From Lantana camara (taxonomy: Eukaryota > Streptophyta > Magnoliopsida > Lamiales > Verbenaceae): 64,000 bases of DNA. Of the stretch, positions 11,512 through 21,769 are shown one piece after another. The stretch is taken from the NCBI GenBank assembly GCA_037501455.1, contig CM074865.1:14144501-14208500 (forward strand), read 5' to 3'. Both the position numbers and the translations under genes were made by a program. The notes beneath the pieces were generated by a model. The model saw only the letters and a list, made by a program, of their open reading frames with translations, searched no databases and had not been told where the DNA came from. How positions within the stretch are numbered: position 1 is the stretch's first letter; each line of letters begins with the position of its first letter.

Positions 11512-14196
11512 TCAAAGCCATTCTAAAGCTACTCTAAGTCCCATCTTCTGAAGATGACCTTGGAAAGCTTCTCGACTAAGGGGTTTAATAAGTGGATCTG
11601 CCACGTTCTCTGCTGATGTGACCCTCTCAATTTGCACATCTCCTCTTTTGATAATATCACGGATTAGGTGATACTTCCTCATAATGTGCTTGGTCCGTTG
11701 GTGAGATCTTGGTTCTCTTGCTTGAGCAACCGCCCCAGTGTTGTCACAAAACACAGTGATGGGGTCTTTCATGCTAGGAACAACATTCAACTCTTGAATG
11801 AAGTTTCTAATCCAAACACCTTCCTTAGCTGCATCATTTGCAGCTAAGTATTCGGCCTCAGTGGTCGAATCTGCAGTGGTAGTTTGCTTGGAACTCTTCC
11901 AACTCACTGCTCCGCCGTTTAGGCAGAAAATGTATCCTGACATTGACTTAAAATCATCTAAGTCAGATGCAAAGCTTGCATCGCAGTATCCTTCGACAGT
12001 AAGATCTTTCTGACCTCCGTAAACTAAGAATAAATCTTTAGTACTTTTCAAGTACTTAAGAATATTCTTCACGGTAGCCCAGTGACCATCTCCAGGGTCA
12101 GATTGGAAACGACTTGTTACACTAAGTGCATAAGCCACATCCGGTCGAGTACATAACATTGCATACATTATGCTACCTATTGCTGATGCATAAGGTGTAT
12201 GAGTCATTCTTTCCTTCTCAAGGTTAGTCTTAGGACACATCTTCTTTGAAAGACATGTTCCTACACTCATAGGAAGGTTCTTAAACTTTGCTGACTCCAT
12301 ATTGAATCTCTTCAATACTTTGTCAATGTACATCGACTGTCATAGTCCTATTAACCTTCTAGATCTATCTCTATAGATTTTAATTCCAAGGATATAGGAC
12401 GCATCACCAAGATCTTTCATCTCGAATTGGTTCGATAACCATAACTTAGTCACTTTCATGTCATCCTTCGAATTCCCAATAAGAAGGATGTCATCAACAT
12501 AAAGTACTAAGAATTGCACTGAGGTCTCCAATTCCTTTCTATACACACAGGACTCATTCGAAATTTGAATGAAGCCAAACGCTTTGACTGATTCATCAAA
12601 TCGAATGTTCCAATTCCTAGAAGCCTGTTTCAATCCATAGATTGATCTTTGGAGTTTGCAAACCTTTTGCTCACTCCCACTGAATGTGAAACCTATGGGT
12701 TGCTCCATATAAATGTCTTTGTCAATGTCACCATTGAGAAAGGCTGTTTTCACATCCATTTGCCATATCTCATAGTCATAATATGCAGCAATGGCAAGCA
12801 TGATCCGAATAGACTTTTGCATTGCAACTGGCGAAAAGGTTTCATCAAAGTCCACGCCGGGTCTTTCAGTGAATCCTTTTGCAACCAGTCTTGCTTTATA
12901 GGCTGCAATGCTTCCATCAACTCCAAGCTTTCTTTTAAAGATCCATTTGCAACCTATGGGTTTGACCCCATCAGGCAAATCTACCAAGGTCCAAACTTGG
13001 TTGGAGTTCATGGAGTCCATTTCGGATTTCATGGCTTCTATCCACTGTTCAGAGTCAGAATATGAAAGTGCCTCCTCATATGTTAAAGGATCATTATCCT
13101 TTTGAGAGATTTCATGGAAGAATCCATACCATCTCTCCGGCTGTCTAGGAGTGCGTTCAGAACGCCTTAGAGGAGGATTTTCATGTGTATCGAAATTCGT
13201 GATTGGTTATGGTTGATCAAAAGGGGACGTTTCTTCAGTGGGTGGTGTGGGATCACTTTGTACTTCTTCTAATTCCATGATCTTGCCATTCTTTTCTTTA
13301 AGGAACGGTTCCTCAAGAAAAGTGGCATTTCTGGAAACCAACACCTTTTGCTCAGATTGATCATAGAAGTAGTATCCTATGGATTCCTTAGGATAACCTA
13401 CAAAGTAGCATAAGTTAGAACGAGATTCTAACTTATCTCCCACTGTCCTCTTCACGTAAGCAGGACAACCCCAAATTCTTAAGTAAGAATAACTAGGGAT
13501 TTTACCATGCCACATTTCATAAGGCGTTTTAGGGACTGACTTAGAGGGAACTAGATTCAAAATCTTTGCTGCACTTTCTAGGGCATAACCCCAGAAAGAA
13601 GGCGGTAAGTCAGTGAAACTCATCATGGAACGAACCATATCAAGTAAGGTTCGATTCCTTCTCTCAGAAACTCCATTAAGCTGAGGAGTTCCCGGAGGAG
13701 TCCACTGAGAGATAATCCCATTATTTTTGAGATGATTAAGGAATTCTTCACTAAGATATTCGCCTCCTCGATCAGATCGAAGTGCTTTGATCTTGTGACC
13801 AGTTTGGTTCTCAACCTCCTTTTGAAATTCTAAGAATTTCTCAAAAGCTTCAGATTTATACTTCATTAAGTATACATAACCATACCGACTAAAGTCATCA
13901 GTAAAGGTTATGAAATACTGATGATTGTTTCTAGTGCTTACACTAAGCGGTCCACAAACATCAGTATGGATCAAATCCAAAACCTTAATGGCACGTTCCA
14001 CAGTCCCTTTAAAAGGGACTTTGGACATTTTTCCTTTGAGACAGGATTCGCAAGAAGTTAACTCCTTAAGATCATTTTCAGAGAATGATCCTAAAGTGTT
14101 TATCTTGCTAATTCTGTTCTTGGAAATATGTCCTAATCTAGCGTGCCATAAGGGAGCTGAAACTTTGTCATCTCTCTTACGCTTCGTTTCTCGTTT
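11512..14196 (-). pseudogene. Copia pol (GAG-pre-integrase, integrase, RT, RNase H), with stops
   Basis: The minus strand from about 14196 carries, in order, a GAG-pre-integrase segment (LWHARLGHIS), integrase (HTDVCGPL, FTDDFSRYGYVY, LRSDRGGEY and NGVSERRNRTLLDMVRSMM give the D, D, E set), RT (KARLVAKGFTERPGVD, DVKTAFLNGD, YVDDILLIGN) and RNase H (GYCDASFASD, STTEAEYLAA, REPRSHQRTKHI). It lies in one frame but is cut by a TAA at 13207-13209, between integrase and RT, and a TGA at 12340-12342, between RT and RNase H. The frame feeding into it from gag is also shifted. Active-site residues remain visible, but a full polyprotein cannot be made from this copy. Confidence 0.9.
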
Positions 14197-15432
14197 GTAT
14201 ATTCATAATATTGATATTCTGAGTTAGATAAAGTCCATTACTTAGAGTACCGATGTGAACGGAAGAGTTGTTCCGTTTGATAAAAAATTTACCATTCTTA
14301 ATATAAGTTTCATAACCTTCACAATCTAATATTGGAACTGAAATTATATTACGAATAATGCTCGGTACATAAAGGACTTTATTTAAGACTAACTCAAAAC
14401 TACCTAAATCTAATCTAATTGTGCCTAAAGCTCGAGCTTCAACGGTTGAGCCATCGCCGATCTTCAAGACACATTCTCCTTCTTTGAGTTGTTGGACTTC
14501 ACTTAGTATCTGTACATCATTACAGATATGAGTTCCACAACCGGTATCAAGTACCCAAGAACTAGAATTAATAGAAAGATTTACTTCAACGAGAAAGATA
14601 CCTTTCTTTAGAGTAGCCTTGTACTCTGGGCAGTTTCTCCTCCAATGTCCCGCTTTGCCACAATGGAAGCAAACATCCTCTTTCTGATCACGCTTCTTCT
14701 TTTGGGTCTTCCCCTTCGAAATGCCACCAGTGGGCCTAAGGGGTTTCTTCTTCTTCTTTTGGGCTTTCTTGCCCTTACCTTTAGAAGGCCCAGAAGATGA
14801 AGATGGAACATTCACCATCAAAACCTTATTGTCCTTCTTGATCGTGCTTTCAGCAGTCACAAGCTGACTAATCAGCTCAGCTACAGTAGCACCAGCATGA
14901 TTTATGTTGAAGTTAAGGACAAATGGGTTGAATGATGGTGGGAGCGAAGCTAGCAACAAATCCACTGAAAGCTCATCTTTCAGTGGCATGTCCATGGAGG
15001 CAAGTTTCTCAGTGTGGGCAAGAAACTTGAGTCCATATTCATGGACACTTGAACCTTCCCTCATTCTCAAGTGGAACAATTCCTTTGAAGTGTTATACCT
15101 TGTAACACTTCATGAGGGCGGTAAAGTTGCTCTAAGTGGTCCTAAATCTCCCAAGCGAATTCCATGGCCTCATGTTGCCTTTGCAAGTCCGGAGACATGT
15201 TAGCCAACATAAGGCAACGGGCTTGGAGATTATCATCCTTCCACTTCTGAATCGCGTCCCGCTCGGCTCGAGTGGGAGCCTCCCCTTCGGGACTAGGCTC
15301 CCCTTCGAAGAGAACATAAGTTCTCTTCTCAGAATCTAAAATGATTTTTAGATTCCTAAGCCAATCAGAATAGTTGGGACCAGTCAACTTGTTTGACTCG
15401 AGGATCGATACAAGAGGGTTTTTGGTTGCCAT
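14177..15432 (-). pseudogene. Copia gag and protease, frameshifted
   Basis: It starts at an ATG (15432) with MATKNPLVSILE, the usual opening of plant Copia Gag, followed by LTGPNYSDWLRNLKIIL. The first frame closes at 15142. The rest of Gag continues in another frame (15079 onward): SVHEYGLKFLAHTEKL, a lysine-rich basic stretch, a CFHCGKAGHWRRNC zinc knuckle, then protease with WVLDTGCGTHIC. A second frame change falls near 14190, before the GAG-pre-integrase segment. Gag forms the cytoplasmic particle and the knuckle binds the element RNA; this copy is broken. Confidence 0.88.
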
Positions 15433-17850
15433 TTCAAAACACGTAGAGAATCACAGAATCTACGACCTAAATGGTAAAACAGAGAACTAGTGAGCATGCT
15501 GAATTATAACGATATACAAAAGATAAGGTCTTTAATCTAATGTAGCTCCCACTGTTTTTCAAAGATCTATAATTCCCAAAGATCTAAGAGGAACACGTTT
15601 CCCAATGGGTACTAAGATCCTAGGCATTTTACCTCGAACCCACGACTCGCGGACATTCTAAGTAAGAACCCTAGGTAGGTACAACTTACCAATTCTAACA
15701 CCTTTAGAACTCTTAGTAATTGTTTTTGCATCACCTATCTTTCAATATGGACCCACGACTCGTGCGACATCCATATTTACTTAGGCGTTAAGCTAGACCC
15801 ATCAATCATAAGATCATGACCAAAACTTAGTTCGAACGACCCACGACTCGCGGACATCGCCCTTGCTAAAATTGACCACGAAATATTGACCATTTAAAAT
15901 GATCAATTAGGTAACTAAGAACTAATAAGCTCCACTAGCTATCCCACGACTCGCGAACAATAACTAGCTTCACTTACTAAATTTAAAACCTATTGATGGA
16001 ATGCTAGGAATTTAATTCAAAATTTGCATCTCGAATTAAACACCTATTTGTTCGAAATTAGCTTAATATTTAATGGGAATTTTCGAATCAACCGGAGAGT
16101 TGTCCGGTTCGACCTCACCAACATATATGTTATCCAATTTTATTAGTCTTGATTAATGCAAGTACACTTAAATGCATTTCAAACAAGCACATAAACAGAT
16201 AACATGTCCTAGCATGATACTAACATGTAATGATCATGGGTTCTACCTATCTTATGCGTGATATGTGGGAGCCACTCCACAATCACAAGTTCTAACATAC
16301 ATGTCACATAAACAGTTTAAATCACATAAGGGAAAGCGGTAACAAAATACGAGCCCTGTCTCTATTACATTTAACAATTGAGATTCCCCTCCCTAACATT
16401 TTGAGGGGTCTTCACTTATGGCCTCCTTGTTACTTGAATGTGGTCCATCTTACTCCATGGGTGCATTGTCTCCAAAATGAAAATAAAAACCTCACCACCT
16501 ATCTCTACTCTCAAATTACAATAAAAAAAAAAAAAGACATAAAGTAATAAGGCTCAATCTTCATATTGGCCTTAGACAATTACACGGGGCATACCCCGGC
16601 CTCAAAAACAATAATATGGAAAGCCACATAATAAATCACATAACAGTACGCACATAAGTGAGGCTCCAACCTCAATTGAAAAACGCAACTATAGGGCTCC
16701 AACCCCAATTTAAACCATTCATGTGCATAAATTAAAACCATACATAGATCTAAACCCATGCTCACCTAACATGCTTTTGCAAGAATTTAAATTTAGCCAA
16801 TAAATTAAAATTCTCGTTTCAAGTCCCAATGACTTAAAACACGACTTAGATGCAATTCTTGTTCAAGAGCCTTTTCAATAAAACCCGAAAAACAATAAAC
16901 CAATAAAATTCCAATTAATTTCCAAAATTAATAATTTTATTCTTTCATTATTTTCAGAAAATAATATTCATAATTTTCCCAAAATCCAAATCGCTTTAAT
17001 TTCCCAAAAATCCCAATTTAATCAAAAATTTCAGAATAATTTTATTTTAGTAAAACTGATTTTAAAAGATAAAATTAAAATAAAATTAAATCGGGATTTT
17101 CAAGAACCGAAAACGCGAAACACGAAACACGAAGATTGGCCCGAAACCACCCGCCCAAAGGAGGGCATCGCCGCGCGCGCACTCGCGAGCTGTGCGCACA
17201 GCGTGCGGCAATTGCCGCCCGCGTACGCGCGCCTCGTGCGCTTGTCACGCGCAGCAATGCCCGCCCGATGGCGGGCGGTCTCGGCCTGGGCGTCCCGCTC
17301 TGTTGTGGGACGGTGCGGGCGGCTGTCCCGCGCGGTTGGCGGACAGGCGAGCAGTCGCGCCTAGGCGAGGGCGGGAGGGCCTCCCGCGCGGTGGCGGGAG
17401 GGCGATGGCGGGCGGTCTCGGCCTGGGCGTCCCGCTCTGTTGCGGGACGGTGCGGGCGGCTGTCCCGCGCGGTTGGCGGACAGGCGAGCAGTCGCGCCTA
17501 GGCGAGGGCGGGAGGGCCTCCCGCGCGGTTGCGGGAGGGCTGGGCGGTGGCGACGGGCTGGGCGTGCGACTTGCTAGCACGCCTAGTCTCGTCCTATTTC
17601 GTGTTCGTTTCGTATTTTTTAAAGTTTCTCCAAAACCCGTTTCAATTAAAAAATTCGATTTAGATAAATTTCAACTAAAACAATTTTCAAAAACACGATT
17701 TGAGAAAACAGTTTTAGAAATTCAGGAAAAATTACAGTTTCGTATTTCAGGCTTTCTAAAAGAACTCATGAATACCTAATTCGCATCTAAGCCTAAGAAT
17801 TTCTACCAAATTCAGAATAATTGAGACGAATCAGAAACACGATTAACGAG
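15433..17850 (-). other. Copia 5' leader between primer site and gag
   Basis: A 2.4-kb non-coding leader, long for a Copia element. Two things stand out. Four spaced copies of a CCCACGACTCGCGGACAT-like motif lie at about 15638-15956, 80 to 120 bases apart, and a GC-rich tandem duplication lies at 17267-17540. The rest is AT-rich. No supported protein-coding gene; the ORFs over the GC-rich part are composition artefacts. Confidence 0.6.
17267..17540. repeat. GC-rich tandem duplication, two copies of about 137 bp
   Basis: Two near-identical units begin GATGGCGGGCGGTCTCGG at 17267 and at 17404. They contain CGTCCCGCTCTGTTG, CGCGCGGTTGGCGGACAGG and GGCGGGAGGGCCTCCCGCGCGG. The block is extremely rich in CpG, unlike the AT-rich DNA on both sides. 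It lies in the leader of the Copia element. Confidence 0.85.
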
Positions 17851-17865
17851 GTGGCTCTGATACCA
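17851..17865 (-). other. Primer-binding site (initiator Met tRNA)
   Basis: Two bases inside the 5' LTR, the minus strand reads TGGTATCAGAGCCAC, the standard complement of the 3' end of plant initiator methionine tRNA used by many Copia elements. This fixes element orientation and the inner LTR edge. Confidence 0.9.
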
Positions 17866-18252
17866 CTTGTTGGAAAACACGAATCAGAAAGCAGCGGAAT
17901 TTAAAAAATTTTCCCAACAAAAGGATCTTGAACTCGCAATCGTGCATCCAAATTCGTAAAGATAGAAAACTTACTTTTCTTTTATTCTTTCTTGAAGCGT
18001 TTCAAGCCACCCAAGAACGCTCTTCTCGCGGCTTGATCCCCTCTCCTTGGTAAAGCTCGAATCTTCAAACTTCTAACTTGAAGTCTCTAGAGAAAGTCCA
18101 CCAACTTGATCACAATCTAACTAGTAAGGATGCTAGTTCTCTAGTTAGTGTTTAGGCTTAACCTAGGGTTTATTTGATCTTGGAGAAAGGAAGGTGTTCA
18201 ACACATGAACCAAGAATTGTCAATTAGCTCTAAAGGGGAGCATGAGCTCCCC

Positions 18253-18260
18253 TATATATA
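18253..18260 (-). promoter_or_regulatory. TATA box of the Copia 5' LTR
   Basis: TATATATAG on the minus strand, about 1.5 kb into the LTR in element orientation and about 390 bases before the primer site. That would place transcription start and a short R-U5 downstream. The box is kept in all four LTR copies of the family (for example near 5110). Position and conservation support it; no transcript data are available. Confidence 0.55.
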
Positions 18261-18582
18261 GGAAAGGGGAGGGGCGGCCGAAATCCTTGTCCTCATAGGC
18301 AAGGGTTTTGGTTCATCTCTCCTATTACTTGATCTTCAAGTAATTTCCAACTTTGACTTTGAATTCAAATTCAAATCAACTTTAGGAGAGCTAAAAATAT
18401 CCAAACTATTTTTAGATAATTTTATACTTTATTTATTTAAAATAAATAACTTATTTTATCTTCATAATTAATTAACTAGATTATTTTTCTCCAAAATAAG
18501 ACTTTCTTTTTAATTCAAAATTAAACCAAAGTCTATTAAATAATTAACACATTTAATTATTTAATACATATATATACAATAT

Positions 18583-18654
18583 TCACACGTGTGTGACACG
18601 TGTCACAGTGACACGTGTCACTCACGTGAGCCACACGTGTGATTTCACACGTGT
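18583..18654. promoter_or_regulatory. Cluster of ACGT-core palindromes in LTR U3
   Basis: Six closely spaced ACGT palindromes (CACACGTGTG, GACACGTGTC twice, CTCACGTGAG and two more CACACGTGTG) within 72 bases, about 320 bases upstream of the LTR TATA box. ACGT cores are the known binding sites of plant bZIP and bHLH factors (G-box/ABRE class). The equivalent clusters at about 5446-5503, 8331-8390 and 9307-9380 have five, five and six cores. A role as a stress- or ABA-responsive enhancer is an inference. Confidence 0.6.
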
Positions 18655-20192
18655 GGAACCCTCTTGGCCCGATTAACTCGTTTAATCATTTTTAAGCCTC
18701 AACTCATGTAACCAAGTTGTTGTGTGTGACCCTCTAGGTTCTCAATTCAATTAGCAGTGACCCTAATTAATTAACCAGTCCACAGATTAAACGACCATAG
18801 TCTAGCAACAGGTGTTTAACCCCTAGCTGAATTGGAATGTTCGGATTCGACAGAACCTTTAAGTCATTGATTCATGTGAGATACAATCCTCCTACTTACT
18901 ATCTCTCAACCAAGATCTAGGGCAAGGGAATAATCAGAACCCTAATAATCCAGTCTTAAAGCTAAGTGCATTTCATATCCATTTGATCTCAATCCAAGAA
19001 ACCCTTTTCTTGATGTCTTGATCTACTGCCTTGGCCAAGGACTCCATATGGCATATGAATGACTTACACAATAAGAGATCACCTTGCAAATGCAAGTGTA
19101 GGTCCTTTCTTGATTCTCATTCACTTTCATGAATCACTTGTGCAGCCCCAGCATAAGCCTTGAATCAGTTGTCTAAGGCGACACCCTTTAAAGCTTATAC
19201 CTAAGACTACAGAGTTAACTCATAAAGTGACAAGGAACCTCAAGTCTAAGGATCAATTAATCACATCAATGACTCGTGAGATATTTCCTAATCTGGAAGT
19301 TTCCATTTCCTGAAATGGAAACTTCCTTTCCCATTTAGGAATGTTCTCACACGGGGCACCTCAGTGAACTTACTTATTAAAGTAAGCACCCTTATGTATC
19401 ACGCACGTATCAACTATACACTTTTCACCTCCATGAAACAAGGTGGTCCTTCTTAAGGGCGTGATCCCACAAGCAAGCCTTAGAGGAGTCAGGTTGACAC
19501 TCCCACTGTCTGTAGGACTCATCGGCTTGGAGCAATTTACTAATCATGACTTATGTGATATAGGGCTCGTTTCATGAACCATTTCACCTAAATGGTAGAG
19601 TCCTAAAGTCATCAAGATTAGGGGAGTTCTCATACATGCACAGCTAAAGTAAACGCATACCAAACAAGAGCATATAAAGAAGTGTTGCCTCAATTCGTTA
19701 TTTCATTCAAAGATTGTCTGTGATTACAATAAGGAAAAGCACAAAGCGGATATACAATCGGCTTTTAGGGCACTATTCCTAACATGCACGGAGTTCCAGC
19801 TAGTATTGTTTCGGACCGAGATCCAAGGTTTATGGCGACATTATGGCAGAATTTACAGAAGTGTTTGGGCACCCGGCTCAATTTTGTTAATGGAATGGTA
19901 CCAAATTTGCTGAAAGGGTGAAGTTGGTATACCATTTATACAATTTTCCCTATCAGGGAATAACAGACGTGGCATCACCATTTTGTACACGTGTGACATA
20001 CTATCCACCTAAGCACAAACTCAGACCCACGTTGCATTTTCCGGCTCCAGCTGTGTAACTCCGGTGAAAAGATGCACGAAAATGCTCATTTTGTTAGTTA
20101 GGGGGTAATTTTTTCACCGGAAAAATTTTAGTACCAAAATTGTGAAATGGGGTTAGTTGGTATAACATTTTTGCATTTTCCTCACCTTTTGA

Positions 20193-20851
20193 TTTCACAA
20201 TTTGTGCTAAAAGCCAAGCCCTGCCTGATTTAACTGACCTATCTGAGGGTCGGCAGTTCAACATCAGCAAAAAATAAGGTGGTTTTCCAGTTAGATCGAT
20301 TTTGAGATATGAATTTTAAAGAGTCAAAATAATTTTTTTTATGGGTGACAATAAAATTAATATATGCTTAATATTGACTACAAAGAGAGTGATTGATCAC
20401 GTGCAAATATAATGAAAAATAAAAAAAATAATAACATTTTTCTACACATGAGTTTTCATATGAATACGGGTTTATATCAATATGCCAGAACAAGCACCAG
20501 GGATCGGCTGAGGGGCCGTTTAGAGTTCTATTTCGAACAAGGAAGAAACTAGAATTTAAATAAGGGGTCGGAAATTAAATAGGATAGATAAAATATCTAA
20601 ATAAGAGGGATGAAAATATAGATTTCCCAAAATATATATATAAAGATAATACAAATTCAAATTTTAGGGGCGGGGATGTCCTCAGCGCCGAGGAACATGT
20701 ACTAGGGTGTATATGCGACTCGTTTAGATCATGAGCTGACACAAAAAAAGCAAGAAAACCGCTTTCCAGCATGAATGATCAGGACCAGTGAATCGGATCG
20801 AGTAAAAGAAGGAACTCCATTCACTATCTCTCAAAAGCATTTTTCTAGAAG
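20193..20851. other. Intergenic sequence upstream of DUF295 copy 2
   Basis: AT-rich sequence between the foldback transposon and the MITE at 20852. No gene or repeat recognised. Confidence 0.5.
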
Positions 20852-21061
20852 GGATAATTATGGATATTCTTTCAGGTCGAACTCTCACAATTGAGAAATT
20901 ATGAAAAAACACTGAGATTTGAGTAGCAATTACGAAAAACAACCTTAATAATTACCATTTACCAATGACATCTTACTCAAGATATTTTCCATATTTTCTC
21001 AGCTTTGAGAATTTTTCATCGTATTTGGGTTAACTTTTAAGAGGGGTATTGGTAATTATCC
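20852..21061. mobile_element. MITE with GGATAATTA-type inverted ends (copy 2)
   Basis: Diverged copy of the element at 901-1106: same ends (GGATAATTA...GGTAATTATCC) and same flanking TTTTCT(TT)AGAA pattern. It holds the same place relative to the DUF295 start, so it was duplicated with the gene rather than inserted separately. Confidence 0.5.
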
Positions 21062-21769
21062 TTTTCTTTAGAAAATCAAATTTTACCTTTTAAGTTTTAA
21101 TATAACAATTCAATTATGTCATTGGCAAATATACTACTATACTAGAGGTGGCAAATTAAAGTTCCTTGAAGAGCACCTTGGAGTGGAAGAGTTATCGTTA
21201 GACTATGCAAATTAAAACATGACAAGCAAATACACAAAGGACAGAAAGTCTAAAGACACTGTTCTCCTCTTTGGTATTGACAAATTATTTTGTTGCTACT
21301 AAATTAGGACTTAGGAGGCCCCAAGAATCTTCATTCACATGCATATACTCTTCCATCATAATCTATTATTACGAACACTTATAAAAATATCATTTTATTA
21401 TCCCCGTGCCGTGTCCAATACTTATATCCGACACCGTGTCTGACACTCCTCAAGTAAAAAATTAAAAAAAAAAATTTATTTCGTTATATCTGTATCGTGT
21501 CGTGTCGTGCCATGCATCATAGATCATAATCAACAAAAGCTTAATATATGCATAAAATATGAAGTCAAATATGTTTATCTCCATAATCTTGCTCCCAAAG
21601 CAATACAACTTGAGAATGTTGAAGTACTCGCCAAGTGCCAATCATGCGCCATTTCTTTTTTTAAAAAACCTTAGAATAATATAACATGGAGAGCCCACAT
21701 ACCTCAACTATATATATCTATCATTAACACCCCTCATAACCAAAACACCATCAATAATCTTCAACATCA

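Larger units (their letters stand above)
7598..19784 (-). mobile_element. Full-length Copia LTR retrotransposon (family A), minus orientation
   Basis: Two related LTRs flank 6.37 kb of internal DNA, and TGCAC is duplicated on both sides (7593-7597 and 19785-19789). Order on the minus strand: 5' LTR (17868-19784), primer site, a leader of about 2.4 kb, gag, protease, integrase, RT, RNase H, polypurine tract, 3' LTR (7598-11495, itself interrupted). Integrase before RT defines Copia. The integrase and RT wording, the 1.9-kb LTRs and the initiator-Met primer resemble the Angela/BARE lineage; this is an inference. Two frameshifts and two stops in gag-pol make it non-functional, and indels between the LTRs show it is not very recent. 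Confidence 0.92.
17868..19784 (-). repeat. 5' LTR of the Copia element
   Basis: 1917 bp from TGTTGG to CTAACA in plus coordinates; TGTTAGG...CCAACA in element orientation. It carries the promoter (TATATATAG, minus strand, 18253-18260) and an upstream six-core ACGT cluster (18583-18654). Compared with its partner LTR it has small AT-rich deletions (near 18460 and 18770) and one extra AGTGACACGTGTCAC unit. Confidence 0.92.
7255..19885 (+). pseudogene. Captured Gypsy integrase fragment, right arm (split by a Copia element)
   Basis: Plus-strand mirror image of the left-arm fragment. 7255-7597 encodes the zinc-binding region (DLKEKFWWSGMKRDIANF, RCLKCQKVKAEHQKPG) and the start of the catalytic core (DFVSGLPRTKGWYDGIWVVI). 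19790-19885 continues with GVPASIVSDRDPRFMATLWQ and stops after RLNF, at the same boundary as the left arm. It is interrupted by the 12.2-kb Copia element. A short stretch (AGTGGCATGAAAAGAGATAT) is repeated at 7229 and 7301, marking a local rearrangement at the inner edge. An in-frame stop lies in the linker near 7428. Confidence 0.7.
4148..20184. mobile_element. Inverted-repeat (foldback) DNA transposon carrying mirrored Gypsy integrase fragments, host to nested Copia elements
   Basis: The left end reads TGAGGAAAATGCAAAAATGG and the right end is its inverted copy with one mismatch in the first 36 bases. The 8-bp sequence CCTTTTGA directly flanks both ends (4140-4147 and 20185-20192), a target-site duplication. 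Removing the two Copia insertions and their target copies leaves about 1.9 kb. That residue consists of a terminal arm, an integrase fragment on the minus strand, a roughly 400-base spacer (6850-7254), the integrase fragment on the plus strand and the other terminal arm. The terminal motif recurs inside the arm (4384-4434 and mirrored near 19900-19960). Long inverted arms and gene capture resemble Mutator-like foldbacks, while an 8-bp duplication is more typical of hAT. I leave the superfamily open. No transposase is present. Confidence 0.75.

Noticed and set aside
17136..17779. ORFs of 111-195 codons on both strands over the GC-rich block
   Set aside because: They follow the 137-base tandem repeat, are open because GC-rich DNA has few stops, and occur on both strands with no known domain.
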